Shown: piece by piece, positions 27,414 through 35,209 of the stretch
Layout of the letters: the number at the start of each line of letters is the position of its first letter
How positions within the stretch are numbered: position 1 is the first letter of the stretch
Source: XYD12-FULL-36-8 sp964391015
Lineage (GTDB): Bacteria > Bacteroidota > Ignavibacteria > Ignavibacteriales > Ignavibacteriaceae
Assembly: GCA_964391015.1 (NCBI GenBank)
Contig: CAYMKU010000001.1
Location: 124,001 to 188,000, forward strand
Reading direction: 5' to 3'
Length of the DNA: 64,000 nucleotides
Translations under genes and position numbers: made by a program
The notes under the pieces: model-generated
Seen by the model: only the letters and a program-made list of their open reading frames with translations
Databases searched by the model: none
What the model was told of the DNA's origin: nothing

Positions 27414-28745
27414 TCAGTGCTTTAGAATCGCTTCACCAAATTTTTTAGTGATTTTCACACCGATTTTATCCAGAAAAATTGTTGGCAATTCACCGCCTGC
27501 AAAAATATAAACAAGATCATTTTTTATTTTTGTTAATTCTTTTTCACCAGTTCTTTCAATGATCACCAAGTCGTCATTAATTTCTTTAACATTAGAATTA
27601 TAAAGTGCTTTTACTTTTCCATTCTTAATGTTTTCATTAACTCTTTCAAGATTCATAGGCTTCAATCTTGCAAAGCTTTCTCCTCTGTATGAGAGTGTAA
27701 CACTATTGTTTTCGTCTGCAAGCAGAATTGCTGCTTCAACAGCAGAATCACCACCGCCAACAACCAAAACATTTTGATTGTGGATTAACTCGGGTTCAAG
27801 CAAACGATATGCAACTTTTTCTTTTTCTTCGCCGGGCACACCTAATTTTCTTGGTGACCCTCGCCTTCCAATTGTAAGAAGCACTGTTTGAGAGGTATAA
27901 ACTCTTTTACTTGTTTTAATGACAAAATTTTCTTTTTGTTTTTCAATTGATTCAACTTTTTCCTGTTCATTAATAGTAATTTGATTTTTTGTTAATACAG
28001 AATGCCATAGTGTCAGCAGTTCTAACTTCGTTGTTTCAACAAATTTAATCCTACCGTGGAGTGGAAGGTCCATTGCAGAGGTCATCACGATTTTTGCACG
28101 AGGGAAATTGAATACTGTTCCACCTAATGAATCTTGCTCGATTGTTAAAAATTTTAATTTTAGCTTGGCAGCAGTAAGTGTAGCTGATATTCCAGCAGGT
28201 CCAGCACCAACAATAATAACGTCAAACTCCGCATCAGTTTTAGTTTTTAATTCTTTGGATAAATTCTGAACTGCCTGTTTTCCTTGCTCAACTGCATTTT
28301 TTATTAATCCCATTCCTCCCAACTCACCTGCTATAAATAAGCCTCGAATGTTTGTTTCAAATTCGGAGGATACATGCGGCAGGTCAACTCCGCGTTTTTC
28401 AGTCCCAATGCACAATGAAATTGCCTGTACCGGACATGCATGAAAACAGGCGCCATGCCCAACGCACCGTGAAGCATTTATTGTCGTTGCTTTTCCGTTT
28501 ACAATTCCGATTATGTCTTTTTCAGGACATGCTTCAATACATGCACCGCTGCCGATACATGATTCTGTGTCTATGACAGGATGCAACGACATTGGTTCAT
28601 GTAACCCAAATTCCTTCGCTTTCTGAATTTTTTTAATATTAATTTCTGAAGTGTTTTTATGGCGTCTCAAATAAAAATAAAGTATAACAAAAATAATTAC
28701 AGCTAAAACAGAATAGGTAATAATATTTTCAAGCATTACTTCCAT
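27414..28745 (-). CDS. Membrane-tethered 2x[4Fe-4S] ferredoxin / FAD-NAD(P) oxidoreductase fusion
   Basis: A 443-residue protein with one N-terminal membrane segment (about 5-26, ITYSVLAVIIFVILYFYLRR) followed by basic residues that place the rest in the cytoplasm. Next is a dicluster ferredoxin domain (about 58-112) with CIGSGACIEACP and CVGHGACFHACP. Then comes a thioredoxin-reductase-like flavoprotein (about 175-443) with the FAD loop IIVGAGPAGISA, the NAD(P) loop VLVVGGGDSAVEAA and the C-terminal YIFAGGELP. There is no CxxC disulfide centre, so it is not a thioredoxin reductase. It probably moves electrons between NAD(P)H and the membrane via FAD and Fe-S clusters. It is the electron-entry or -exit candidate of this cytochrome operon. 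Confidence 0.85.
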   Translation of the reverse strand: MEVMLENIITYSVLAVIIFVILYFYLRRHKNTSEINIKKIQKAKEFGLHEPMSLHPVIDTESCIGSGACIEACPEKDIIGIVNGKATTINASRCVGHGACFHACPVQAISLCIGTEKRGVDLPHVSSEFETNIRGLFIAGELGGMGLIKNAVEQGKQAVQNLSKELKTKTDAEFDVIIVGAGPAGISATLTAAKLKLKFLTIEQDSLGGTVFNFPRAKIVMTSAMDLPLHGRIKFVETTKLELLTLWHSVLTKNQITINEQEKVESIEKQKENFVIKTSKRVYTSQTVLLTIGRRGSPRKLGVPGEEKEKVAYRLLEPELIHNQNVLVVGGGDSAVEAAILLADENNSVTLSYRGESFARLKPMNLERVNENIKNGKVKALYNSNVKEINDDLVIIERTGEKELTKIKNDLVYIFAGGELPTIFLDKIGVKITKKFGEAILKH

Positions 28746-28872
28746 TTTGAGACAAAGAAATTTTTGATTTGTTTTTTAAATTTTGGAGAATATTTACTTC
28801 AATTATCGTGCGATGGAAATGTAACAATTTCTCAAAATTCTTTAATTGATTTTTTACAATATCATTTCAATT

Positions 28873-28898
28873 AGTAATAATAACCTGTTATTATTACT
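28873..28898. promoter_or_regulatory. AT-rich 12-bp inverted repeat upstream of the Fe-S flavoprotein gene
   Basis: Arms AGTAATAATAAC (28873-28884) and GTTATTATTACT (28887-28898) are separated by two bases. It lies in the 193-base space between the TPR gene and the flavoprotein gene. It has only A/T-rich arms and no T-run in the transcribed direction, so an operator fits better than a terminator. The binding protein is unknown. Confidence 0.45.
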
Positions 28899-28938
28899 TA
28901 AAGGAAACAATAGTTAATTATTATGAAGAATTTTAAAA

Positions 28939-29538
28939 TTAAAGTCTCAATAAAGATTTTTTTGCCATATCAGCAGAGGAAGAATTCGGTTGTTCCTTAA
29001 TTAGCTCTTCCCATATTTCTTTCGCTTTATTCTTATTTCCCCTCAACGCATTTATCGCACCTAAATTGTACAGTGCTTGATGATCTTTGCTGTCTATCTT
29101 GAGAATTTTATTGATGAATGTTTCTGCCTGATCAAATTCTTGTTTATTGTAGTAGATAAATGAGATAGAAAAAAGCGTTTCTTTATTCTGTGGATTTATT
29201 TTCAAAATCTTCTCATAAATTTTTATTGCCTCATCTAATTGATGTGCAGCAGCAAGGAAATCTCCGTAATCCTTCAACGCTTCTATATTATCAGGATTTT
29301 TCTCTGCCTTTATTTTCAAATCTTCCAATTGCTTTTTAAAATTTGGAGAAACATTCTCTTTGTTCGGAGGAGCTGATCCAAGATTGTTCAATCCGCTATG
29401 AATACTGTCATGTGGCATTTCGTTTTTCATTTTTTCAGGATTGTTTGACATGGTTTTCTTATCTGAGGTCAGAAAAAACAATGATATACCGATAATAATC
29501 ACTAATGCACTATAAACGTAGATCAATTTAAAATTCAT
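28939..29538 (-). CDS. Membrane-anchored TPR protein of the cytochrome operon
   Basis: A 199-residue protein with one N-terminal membrane segment (about 4-23), a Met/Asn/Pro-rich linker with a few His residues, and a C-terminal TPR array (about 70-199, for example ALKDYGDFLAAAHQLDEAIKIYEKILKINP). The layout recalls CcmH/NrfG/CycH TPR factors that deliver apocytochrome c for haem attachment, which would suit the neighbouring genes, but no diagnostic residues are visible. The ATG at 29538 has AGGAGG directly upstream; the longer frame from 29559 would place that site inside the gene. It starts just after the cytochrome-b-like gene. Confidence 0.65.
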   Translation of the reverse strand: MNFKLIYVYSALVIIIGISLFFLTSDKKTMSNNPEKMKNEMPHDSIHSGLNNLGSAPPNKENVSPNFKKQLEDLKIKAEKNPDNIEALKDYGDFLAAAHQLDEAIKIYEKILKINPQNKETLFSISFIYYNKQEFDQAETFINKILKIDSKDHQALYNLGAINALRGNKNKAKEIWEELIKEQPNSSSADMAKKSLLRL

Positions 29539-29546
29539 ACTTCCTC

Positions 29547-30422
29547 CTAAAAAATCCATTTGTACCCGAATACAATGGTAACGATTACATGAATAATCAT
29601 TATACCAAACATAACTAAAGCAAAAGGTAAGTGAATTATATGCCAGTATCTAAAAAGCTTATGCATAATTCTTAACATACCAATTCTTCTGCTCAAAACA
29701 ACTTTTGATTTAGCTAATTCTTTAATTCTTCTTCTTTTACTTTTTGTAATATTCATCTTATCAATTTCACGATAAATCTCTCGTAAAATTAAAATGGAAC
29801 TAAAATAATCTTTGAAAACCAAAATTATACTTTTTCCGAGCGAAGCATTTTTATAATGATCAAAGAAGTTTATGCTTTCTAATTTAGCAGTTATTTGACC
29901 ATTTATTCCAAACTCAGTTTTTAATCTTGAAGTCAAGTCAAAACTCATAGAATTCAAGTCTTCGATTTCCACTTCATTACCTTGAATTGAACGCGGAATT
30001 TGTATATAAATAAACCGACCTATAACACCACTAAGCACAACTGCTGTCATACTCCAAAAACTAATTGATACAATTCCGCCAAATTTGAATGCGGTATGGT
30101 AAAGAACCAGTACAGGCCCGACAGAACACAAAAAGATGTGAAACTCCAACCAGTATTTTAAATAACCAAGCCCAAACAATTTCCGGTTCCTTTTTCTAAT
30201 CATGTAAGACGCAACACCAAGTATCATCATTAAAGAACCGATTATACCTAATCCATGACCTATAACACCACTTGGCTTGAGCAAATTATGATCTGGATGG
30301 AAAAACCTCTCTTCCATGGATGTGCCATAATATGAATAACCATTGATGAAAAAAAGAATTGTAACCACCAATCCTGTTATAACAAAAAACCAAACGTAAA
30401 GCACGTGTAATTTATTATTCAA
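29547..30422 (-). CDS. Cytochrome-b-like integral membrane protein
   Basis: A 291-residue membrane protein with about five hydrophobic segments (roughly 9-28, 52-72, 88-108, 118-136, 262-285) and a large soluble loop of about 110 residues between the fourth and fifth. Histidines that could bind b-type haem lie in or near membrane segments: HGLGIIGSLM, YWLEFHIFL, VLVLYHTAF, and the paired YWHIIHLPF and IIHVIV near the C-terminus. The layout resembles b561/NarI-like quinol-reactive cytochromes. Next to an Fe-S flavoprotein and periplasmic cytochromes it would link the quinone pool or cytoplasmic donor to the periplasm. Family assignment is by topology and His placement. Confidence 0.65.
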   Translation of the reverse strand: MNNKLHVLYVWFFVITGLVVTILFFINGYSYYGTSMEERFFHPDHNLLKPSGVIGHGLGIIGSLMMILGVASYMIRKRNRKLFGLGYLKYWLEFHIFLCSVGPVLVLYHTAFKFGGIVSISFWSMTAVVLSGVIGRFIYIQIPRSIQGNEVEIEDLNSMSFDLTSRLKTEFGINGQITAKLESINFFDHYKNASLGKSIILVFKDYFSSILILREIYREIDKMNITKSKRRRIKELAKSKVVLSRRIGMLRIMHKLFRYWHIIHLPFALVMFGIMIIHVIVTIVFGYKWIF

Positions 30423-30545
30423 TTATCTATTCATTCAACGTAATTTATAATACATGAATAAGAAATGAGGAACATTTGTAGTCCAAATTAGAACCATCAG
30501 TAGCTGTAGTAATATGGAGACAGTAATTGAATTGTTCAATATGGA

Positions 30546-30848
30546 TTAAACTTCCAATTCGGTCAATACGGTATATTTTGTTGAATGGTTTTCTGTAAAA
30601 TTTGCAATTTTATTTATGAGAATGTTGATCCGTTCATTTTGGTCATCTTCAAATTTTTCATAAGCTTCCATTGAGCTAAAAGTATAAATTTCTTGAAACT
30701 GATTTACTTTACCTTTTACTTCATAAACACTATAGTTTTCTAATCCTTCGGCTTTTAACAGATTCTTCAACTCACGAATTACACTTAAATAATCATCTCT
30801 CTTGTTTGGAATAATTTCATATTGAACTGAAAAAATCACTTTTGACAT
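30546..30848 (-). CDS. Small ABM-like dimeric alpha/beta-barrel protein
   Basis: A 100-residue cytoplasmic protein with the pattern of antibiotic-biosynthesis-monooxygenase/ferredoxin-like folds: a first strand MSKVIFSVQYEIIP, a helix (RDDYLSVIRELKNLLKAEG), YSVYEVKGKVNQFQEIYTFSS and a second helix. Such proteins are haem-degrading enzymes, quinol monooxygenases or stress proteins; no haem-ligand residue can be named here. It lies between dapF and the cytochrome operon with gaps of 61 and 123 bases, so it could belong to either transcript. Confidence 0.55.
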   Translation of the reverse strand: MSKVIFSVQYEIIPNKRDDYLSVIRELKNLLKAEGLENYSVYEVKGKVNQFQEIYTFSSMEAYEKFEDDQNERINILINKIANFTENHSTKYTVLTELEV

Positions 30849-30909
30849 TTGTTCTCCATTTTTTGAAAATTAAAATAATAAAATCAACCTTAATCCAACT
30901 GTCAAGCAG

Positions 30910-31773
30910 TTAAAAATCTTTTAAATCGAATTCTCCGGAAAAAACAGTTTTTACTGGTCCAGAAAGGGCAACTTTCTCAAACCTCTCACCGATTCGTTGA
31001 AACTCTACAACAAGTTCATCATTCCCCTTTGTTATTATTTTAATCGGTGATTTCAAATTTTTAATCACGGATGCGATTATAGCTGCTGCAACTGAGCCTG
31101 TACCACATGCAAGAGTTTCGTTTTCCACTCCTCGTTCATAAGTCCGTATATGCAATGTATCATTTTTAACCTGAATAAAATTTACATTTGCGCCAGATGG
31201 TAAAAAATCTTTGTGATACCTTATTTCTCTTCCGATTTCCGACACAGGAAAGTTTTCAATATTTCTATACCTGCTGTTCAAGTCTTTAGGATGTGCCAAT
31301 ACATCCTCAATTTCAATTACTACGTGTGGTGAGCCAGTATCCGCAAAGTTTGATTTAATAAGCTGACTTGATGCTTTAATTCTAAAATTTAATTTAACTC
31401 TTGTAGGTGATTTAAGATCGAACCGTACTAATCCATTTTTTAATACTTCACCACTAAAAATTTCATCATTAGCATTAAATATTGCTTTAGCATTCTTAAA
31501 TTTATCCGAATCTGAGGCATACTGAATAGCACAACGCGCACCATTACCACACAAACTTCCCGAAGAACCATCAGAATTAAAATATTCCATTAAAAAATTG
31601 CTGCTTTTTGAGCTCGAAAGCATTATAACACCATCTGCACCAATACCCTTTCGACGATTACAGAGATTTATAATATTAGTTTTTGTGAAAGAAACAGTTT
31701 TATTTTTTGTTTTATCAATTACAATAAAATCGTTGCCGGCTCCATTCATCTTTGTAAATACTATCTTTTTCAC
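30910..31773 (-). CDS. dapF: Diaminopimelate epimerase
   Basis: Interconverts LL- and meso-diaminopimelate for lysine and peptidoglycan synthesis. At 287 residues it is of normal length. Both catalytic cysteines are present: Cys75 in SLCGNGARC and Cys223 in ETLACGTGSVAAA. The substrate-binding start MNGAGNDFIVID and the SGPVKTVFSGEF end are also typical. It has no lysine-biosynthesis neighbours. A hairpin at 31906-31932 lies upstream and probably insulates it from the gene beyond. Confidence 0.97.
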   Translation of the reverse strand: MKKIVFTKMNGAGNDFIVIDKTKNKTVSFTKTNIINLCNRRKGIGADGVIMLSSSKSSNFLMEYFNSDGSSGSLCGNGARCAIQYASDSDKFKNAKAIFNANDEIFSGEVLKNGLVRFDLKSPTRVKLNFRIKASSQLIKSNFADTGSPHVVIEIEDVLAHPKDLNSRYRNIENFPVSEIGREIRYHKDFLPSGANVNFIQVKNDTLHIRTYERGVENETLACGTGSVAAAIIASVIKNLKSPIKIITKGNDELVVEFQRIGERFEKVALSGPVKTVFSGEFDLKDF

Positions 31774-32172
31774 AGATGTAATTTACTTTAATATGAAGTT
31801 CTTATCAATAAAAAAATGATTGTGGGATTGAAAGGTTTTTCGTTGTTTGCAATTTATTAATAATTTCCCCACAAAGAATTGACTTCTGGAATTTGATTCT
31901 GCTTCAAAAAAGTGTGCCCCTCACACTTTTTTATTTGGCTGCACCTCATCCCTAAATTTCAAATGCCCCTCATCCCATACGGTCTATTGCCGCTCATCTT
32001 CAGAAAATTATATTATTCTAACATCGGCAACTAATCTGGTGTTGAATCCCTTGTTTAAATAATCGTTCTTAAAAAAATTATTCTTTTAGGAAGGTCGAAT
32101 TAGAACCTTTCGTTAATTGTTGAATCATATTTGATCTGTATCATACCGAACTATTTTTATTAACTTTCATTT
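31774..32172. other. 399-base intergenic region upstream of dapF
   Basis: Holds the 11-bp hairpin at 31906-31932. Next to it are four loose copies of a TGCNCCTCA-like string (near 31915, 31940, 31974, 31988) with irregular spacing. I see no gene and no clear promoter, although dapF should have one here. Confidence 0.55.
31906..31932. terminator. Bidirectional-type hairpin with A/T tails
   Basis: A perfect 11-bp stem (AAAAAAGTGTG at 31906-31916 and CACACTTTTTT at 31922-31932) with loop CCCCT. The A/T tails allow termination in either direction. It lies between the DUF3892 gene and dapF, both on the minus strand, so it would end the former's transcript about 240 bases downstream of its stop. 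Confidence 0.65.
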
Positions 32173-32430
32173 TTAACAACCAGGAAGTTCATCAAGTTTA
32201 ATTCCTGATGTATTAACATTCGTTCGCAAATATTTTTCACCTGTTCCATTCGCAACCTCTAACAAAATTTTCTTCCCATCAAAAACAACATAATATCTGT
32301 AAAAAGACTCTTCAATATCATTGATAACTTCGGTTGATGGTCGAGGCGACCACCATTCATGGGGATTACCAACTGCAATAATCTTCCCGGATTCATCTCT
32401 TCTTGTATTGGTAACTTTTCTCTCAATCAT
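32173..32430 (-). CDS. DUF3892-like small protein
   Basis: An 85-residue protein without signal peptide. The order of features (KVTNTRRDESGKIIAVGNP, EWWSPRP, VINDIEE, YYVVFDGKKILLEVANGTGEKYLRT, LDELPGC) matches the DUF3892 pattern of short proteins with a conserved YLRT motif near the end. The function of that family is unknown. A 26-bp palindrome plus TATATTTC box lies upstream in the same geometry as in front of the secreted-protein gene at 34784, so both are probably controlled by the same regulator. There is no strong ribosome-binding site. Confidence 0.7.
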   Translation of the reverse strand: MIERKVTNTRRDESGKIIAVGNPHEWWSPRPSTEVINDIEESFYRYYVVFDGKKILLEVANGTGEKYLRTNVNTSGIKLDELPGC

Positions 32431-32800
32431 TTCTATTTTTAATCTGAGTTTACAATTACATACTTATTACTTTGAACACGGGGAAATATAAATTCCATTA
32501 CATACAAAAAAATCCGTAGTACTACGGATTTTTAAAAAAATCTTAAGCAACATTAAATGTTTATAACCATTTGAAATGACTACAATTAGGGAGAATTTTT
32601 ATTAATTCGATAGACAAATTGCTTAAACCGTACAGGATTAATTTTGCAACATTAATTTAATGATAAGAACAAAAATTGTAACAAAGAAGTATATTTCAGA
32701 AAGACAATATTTTTTTACAGCAGAACTTAGAAAAATTTGATTGTTTTTAAGAAATTTAAATTATCAGATAAAACCCTAAAAGAGTTAATAGTAAAACAGA
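32431..32800. other. 370-base divergent intergenic region
   Basis: Separates the minus-strand DUF3892 gene from the plus-strand histidine kinase gene. It contains the palindrome and promoter-like box described separately (32483-32533). The kinase-proximal 250 bases are AT-rich with no clear boxes or genes. Confidence 0.6.
32483..32533 (-). promoter_or_regulatory. 26-bp palindromic operator with promoter box facing the DUF3892 gene
   Basis: A perfect palindrome (half-site AAAAATCCGTAGT at 32508-32520, mirrored at 32521-32533). On the minus strand it is followed by TTG, 14 bases and TATATTTC (32490-32483), about 50 bases before the start codon. Because it stands between divergent genes a terminator makes no sense. 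The same layout recurs at 34714-34764. Confidence 0.75.
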
Positions 32801-33949
32801 ATGTTAGCGGCAGATAAGTACAATTCAATCTTTTATGATATTTTAAGAAGTTGGTCTAATCCACTTATTCTAATTATTCTTTTGACGTTAGTGGTACTTG
32901 TAATTATCTACTTTCTTAACCATTATCTTGTCAAACCATTAGAGCAAAAACATATTCAAGAAAAAAAAGATATCGAGCTAAAAAACAGCAAGTTAATGGC
33001 TCAGTTTGCAGAACTTGATCCTGATCCGGTTCTTAGAGTTGATCATGAAGGTAGAATAAATTTTTTCAATAACGCTGCATACTCTTTATTAAAAATCGAG
33101 CGCGATGCACAAGTTACAAATGGTATCTTCGAAATTTCACTTGCCGAATTACAAAAAAAAATTGACTCAAATGAAAGTCATTCCTTCGGTTTCAAGTTCG
33201 ATGGAGTTCATTACAATGTTTTGTTGAAAGGAAATTCTGATCTTGGAATTGCTCAATTTTATTTTCGTGATATTTCAGCAATAAAAAACCTGGAAATTAA
33301 ATTGAAGCAGCTATCCACTTATTTACAAAATCAGATTGATGAAGAACGATTTCGAATTGCTCATGAATTGCATGATGGTATTGTTCAAGATCTATATTTT
33401 GTCCAACTAGGACTAAGGAAAATTACCGATGGATCCGTCGAAGCTATGGATGAATTGCTACAGCCAATTAAATCTCAACTTGAAAATACAACAGAAGAAT
33501 TAAGGAGAATCATTTATGACCTTAAACCGAAAGTTCTTGAGGAAATGGGGTTAGAAGCAGCTCTAAAAACACTATGCAATAACATAATTAAAGAAAGCGG
33601 AATATCCGGTAGTTTTCAAATTATCGGTGTGAATCAGAGATTGGATAAAAAACTTGAAATTTATTTTTATCGGCTTATTCAGGAAGCTTTGACTAACATC
33701 GTAAAACATTCAAATGCAAGTGAATTTAGCGTTATACTTGTAAAGGATGAAGATATTCTACGAACAATTATAACGGATAATGGATGCGGAATAATTAGTA
33801 ATGAAAAAATTGAACAAAAAAACAGTGGCTTTGGATTGTTAAATATGAGAGAAAGAACCGAAGGACTCGGAGGTAAATTAAAAATTGATTCTTCCGAATT
33901 GAGTGGCTCAACAATAATAGCTGAAGTTCCTGTTTGGGAGGAATTATAA
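32801..33949 (+). CDS. Sensor histidine kinase, HisKA_3 type with PAS-like domain
   Basis: A 382-residue kinase of the NarX/DegS class. One membrane segment (about 20-40), a short coiled coil (45-65), a PAS-like domain (about 66-160, FAELDPDPVLRVDHEGRINF), a HisKA_3 dimerisation domain with the phospho-acceptor in RIAHELHDGIVQDL (His191), and a C-terminal ATPase domain with NIVKHSNASE, ITDNGCGI and GFGLLNMRERTEGLGG. There is almost no extracytoplasmic part, so it probably reads a cytoplasmic or membrane-borne signal. The response-regulator gene begins three bases after its stop. No strong ribosome-binding site precedes the chosen ATG. Confidence 0.93.
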   Translation: MLAADKYNSIFYDILRSWSNPLILIILLTLVVLVIIYFLNHYLVKPLEQKHIQEKKDIELKNSKLMAQFAELDPDPVLRVDHEGRINFFNNAAYSLLKIERDAQVTNGIFEISLAELQKKIDSNESHSFGFKFDGVHYNVLLKGNSDLGIAQFYFRDISAIKNLEIKLKQLSTYLQNQIDEERFRIAHELHDGIVQDLYFVQLGLRKITDGSVEAMDELLQPIKSQLENTTEELRRIIYDLKPKVLEEMGLEAALKTLCNNIIKESGISGSFQIIGVNQRLDKKLEIYFYRLIQEALTNIVKHSNASEFSVILVKDEDILRTIITDNGCGIISNEKIEQKNSGFGLLNMRERTEGLGGKLKIDSSELSGSTIIAEVPVWEEL

Positions 33950-33952
33950 AAC

Positions 33953-34633
33953 ATGTTAAATCATACAATCAAAATCCTAATTTCAGATGATCACGAGCTT
34001 TTCCGCAAGGGAATCATCAGTCTTCTCCTCGATGAAAATAAAATTAAAATAGTTGGTGAAGCAAATGATGGAAAAGATTTGATATATAAATATTTTAAGT
34101 TGAAACCTGATTTAGTCATAACCGACATATCCATGCCTGAATTATCGGGAATTGAAGCAGTACGCATTTTATCAGAGAAAGATTCAAATGCGAAAGTCAT
34201 ATTTTTATCTATGTACGGCGGTGAGGATTACATATACCATTGTATTAAATCCGGTGGATCAGGATTAATACATAAAAATGTTTCCAAGCAAGAATTACTT
34301 CACGCCATTGAGATGGTATCAAAGGGTAAAAAGTATTTTGGGGGTGAGTATTCTGAAGAACAAATTGAGCAGCTTATCCAAGATTACGAAGCGCATTCAC
34401 ACAATCATATTTCAGCAGGGATAGATTTACTAACAAACAAGGAGATGGAAGTACTTTCATTGCTTGCCGATGGGCTTACCAACAATGAGATAGCCGAAAA
34501 AATGTATATAAGCAGAAGAACTGTAGAAACTCATAGGTCTAATATTATGGAAAAATTGAATCTAAAATCCTCCCCTCAATTAATAAAATATGCAATTTCA
34601 GTCCACGAAACTTTTAAAAAGAAAAATCTTTGA
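33953..34633 (+). CDS. Response regulator, NarL/FixJ family
   Basis: A 226-residue two-domain regulator: an N-terminal receiver with acidic pair Asp12-Asp13, phospho-acceptor Asp58 in VITDISMPELSG, and a C-terminal LuxR-type helix-turn-helix (about 158-215) with LTNKEMEVLSLLADGLTNNE and SRRTVETHRSNIMEKLNLK. It is the obvious partner of the kinase just upstream. Such regulators bind as dimers to inverted repeats, and two 26-bp palindromes lie on either side of this gene pair. They are the best candidate targets. Confidence 0.95.
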   Translation: MLNHTIKILISDDHELFRKGIISLLLDENKIKIVGEANDGKDLIYKYFKLKPDLVITDISMPELSGIEAVRILSEKDSNAKVIFLSMYGGEDYIYHCIKSGGSGLIHKNVSKQELLHAIEMVSKGKKYFGGEYSEEQIEQLIQDYEAHSHNHISAGIDLLTNKEMEVLSLLADGLTNNEIAEKMYISRRTVETHRSNIMEKLNLKSSPQLIKYAISVHETFKKKNL

Positions 34634-34713
34634 TACAGCTTTCTAAAGTTCTAAGTCATTACTTAAAAATCATTTTCTTTCAATTCTAACCAAAAACATA
34701 CTGTGTAATCTTT

Positions 34714-34764
34714 AAAAATCCGTAATACTACGGATTTTTTTGCACAAGGGACATTGTATGTTAC
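34714..34764 (+). promoter_or_regulatory. 26-bp near-palindromic operator with promoter box for the secreted-protein gene
   Basis: Half-sites AAAAATCCGTAAT (34714-34726) and ACTACGGATTTTT (34727-34739) differ from perfect symmetry at one base pair. They are followed by TTG, 14 bases and TATGTTAC (34757-34764), then the start codon at 34784. The right half, the TTG and the 14-base spacing are the same as at 32483-32533. It could also act as a terminator for the regulator gene, but the matching promoter layout argues for an operator. Confidence 0.72.
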
Positions 34765-34783
34765 AGTAAAAAAAGGAGAAAAA

Positions 34784-35209
34784 ATGAAAAGAACATTATT
34801 TGTTGTTGTAACTATTACTTTAATAAACGTAAGTGTTTTCTCACAGGGAAAAATCTTGAGCAAAGAAAATGCTAACGAAATGTTTGGAGCAGTATTGATT
34901 TCAAATCAAATCTCCACTGAAACATTAAAGTTGCTAGTAAACAACAGTACAAAAGTAATTATGTTTAATTTTATCAATAATGATGTTTATATTTTAGACA
35001 ATAAAAGAAGAGTATTATTACCTGCAGGGTTCTCTGTGAATAGTTCAGAAGTGTTTCATGTATTCGCAACATCAATTGTCAATGAGTTATTAAGCAGTGG
35101 AAATAACTCCGACACATACATAGAAAAACGTCAAGAAGTACTAACTGTTACAAATGGTAATTATACATTGGAATTTGCATGGTTATGCCCACCTTTTTGT
35201 GTTGATTAA
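34784..35209 (+). CDS. Small secreted protein with Cys-Pro-Pro-Phe-Cys tail
   Basis: A 141-residue protein of no recognised family. A signal peptide (about 1-22, FVVVTITLINVSVFSQ) is followed by an alpha/beta region (VIMFNFINNDVYILDNKRRVLLPAGF) and a C-terminus ending EFAWLCPPFCVD. The tail contains the protein's only two cysteines, which could form a small disulfide loop. The ATG at 34784 has AAAGGAG upstream; a longer frame from a TTG at 34754 runs through the promoter box and is unlikely. Its stop overlaps the start of the membrane protein gene (TAATG), so the two are translationally coupled. Confidence 0.7.
   Translation: MKRTLFVVVTITLINVSVFSQGKILSKENANEMFGAVLISNQISTETLKLLVNNSTKVIMFNFINNDVYILDNKRRVLLPAGFSVNSSEVFHVFATSIVNELLSSGNNSDTYIEKRQEVLTVTNGNYTLEFAWLCPPFCVD

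Noticed and set aside
28873..28898. AT-rich inverted repeat as a terminator
   Set aside because: The stem has almost no G-C pairs and no T-run follows in the transcribed direction.
31915..32000. Four loose TGCNCCTCA-like strings upstream of dapF
   Set aside because: Spacing is irregular (25, 34 and 14 bases) and matches are imperfect; probably chance or gene remnant.
34714..34739. Second palindrome read as a plain terminator of the regulator gene
   Set aside because: It has A/T tails as a terminator would, but its sister lies between divergent genes and both have the same spacing to a TATRTT box. Termination as a side activity is not excluded.
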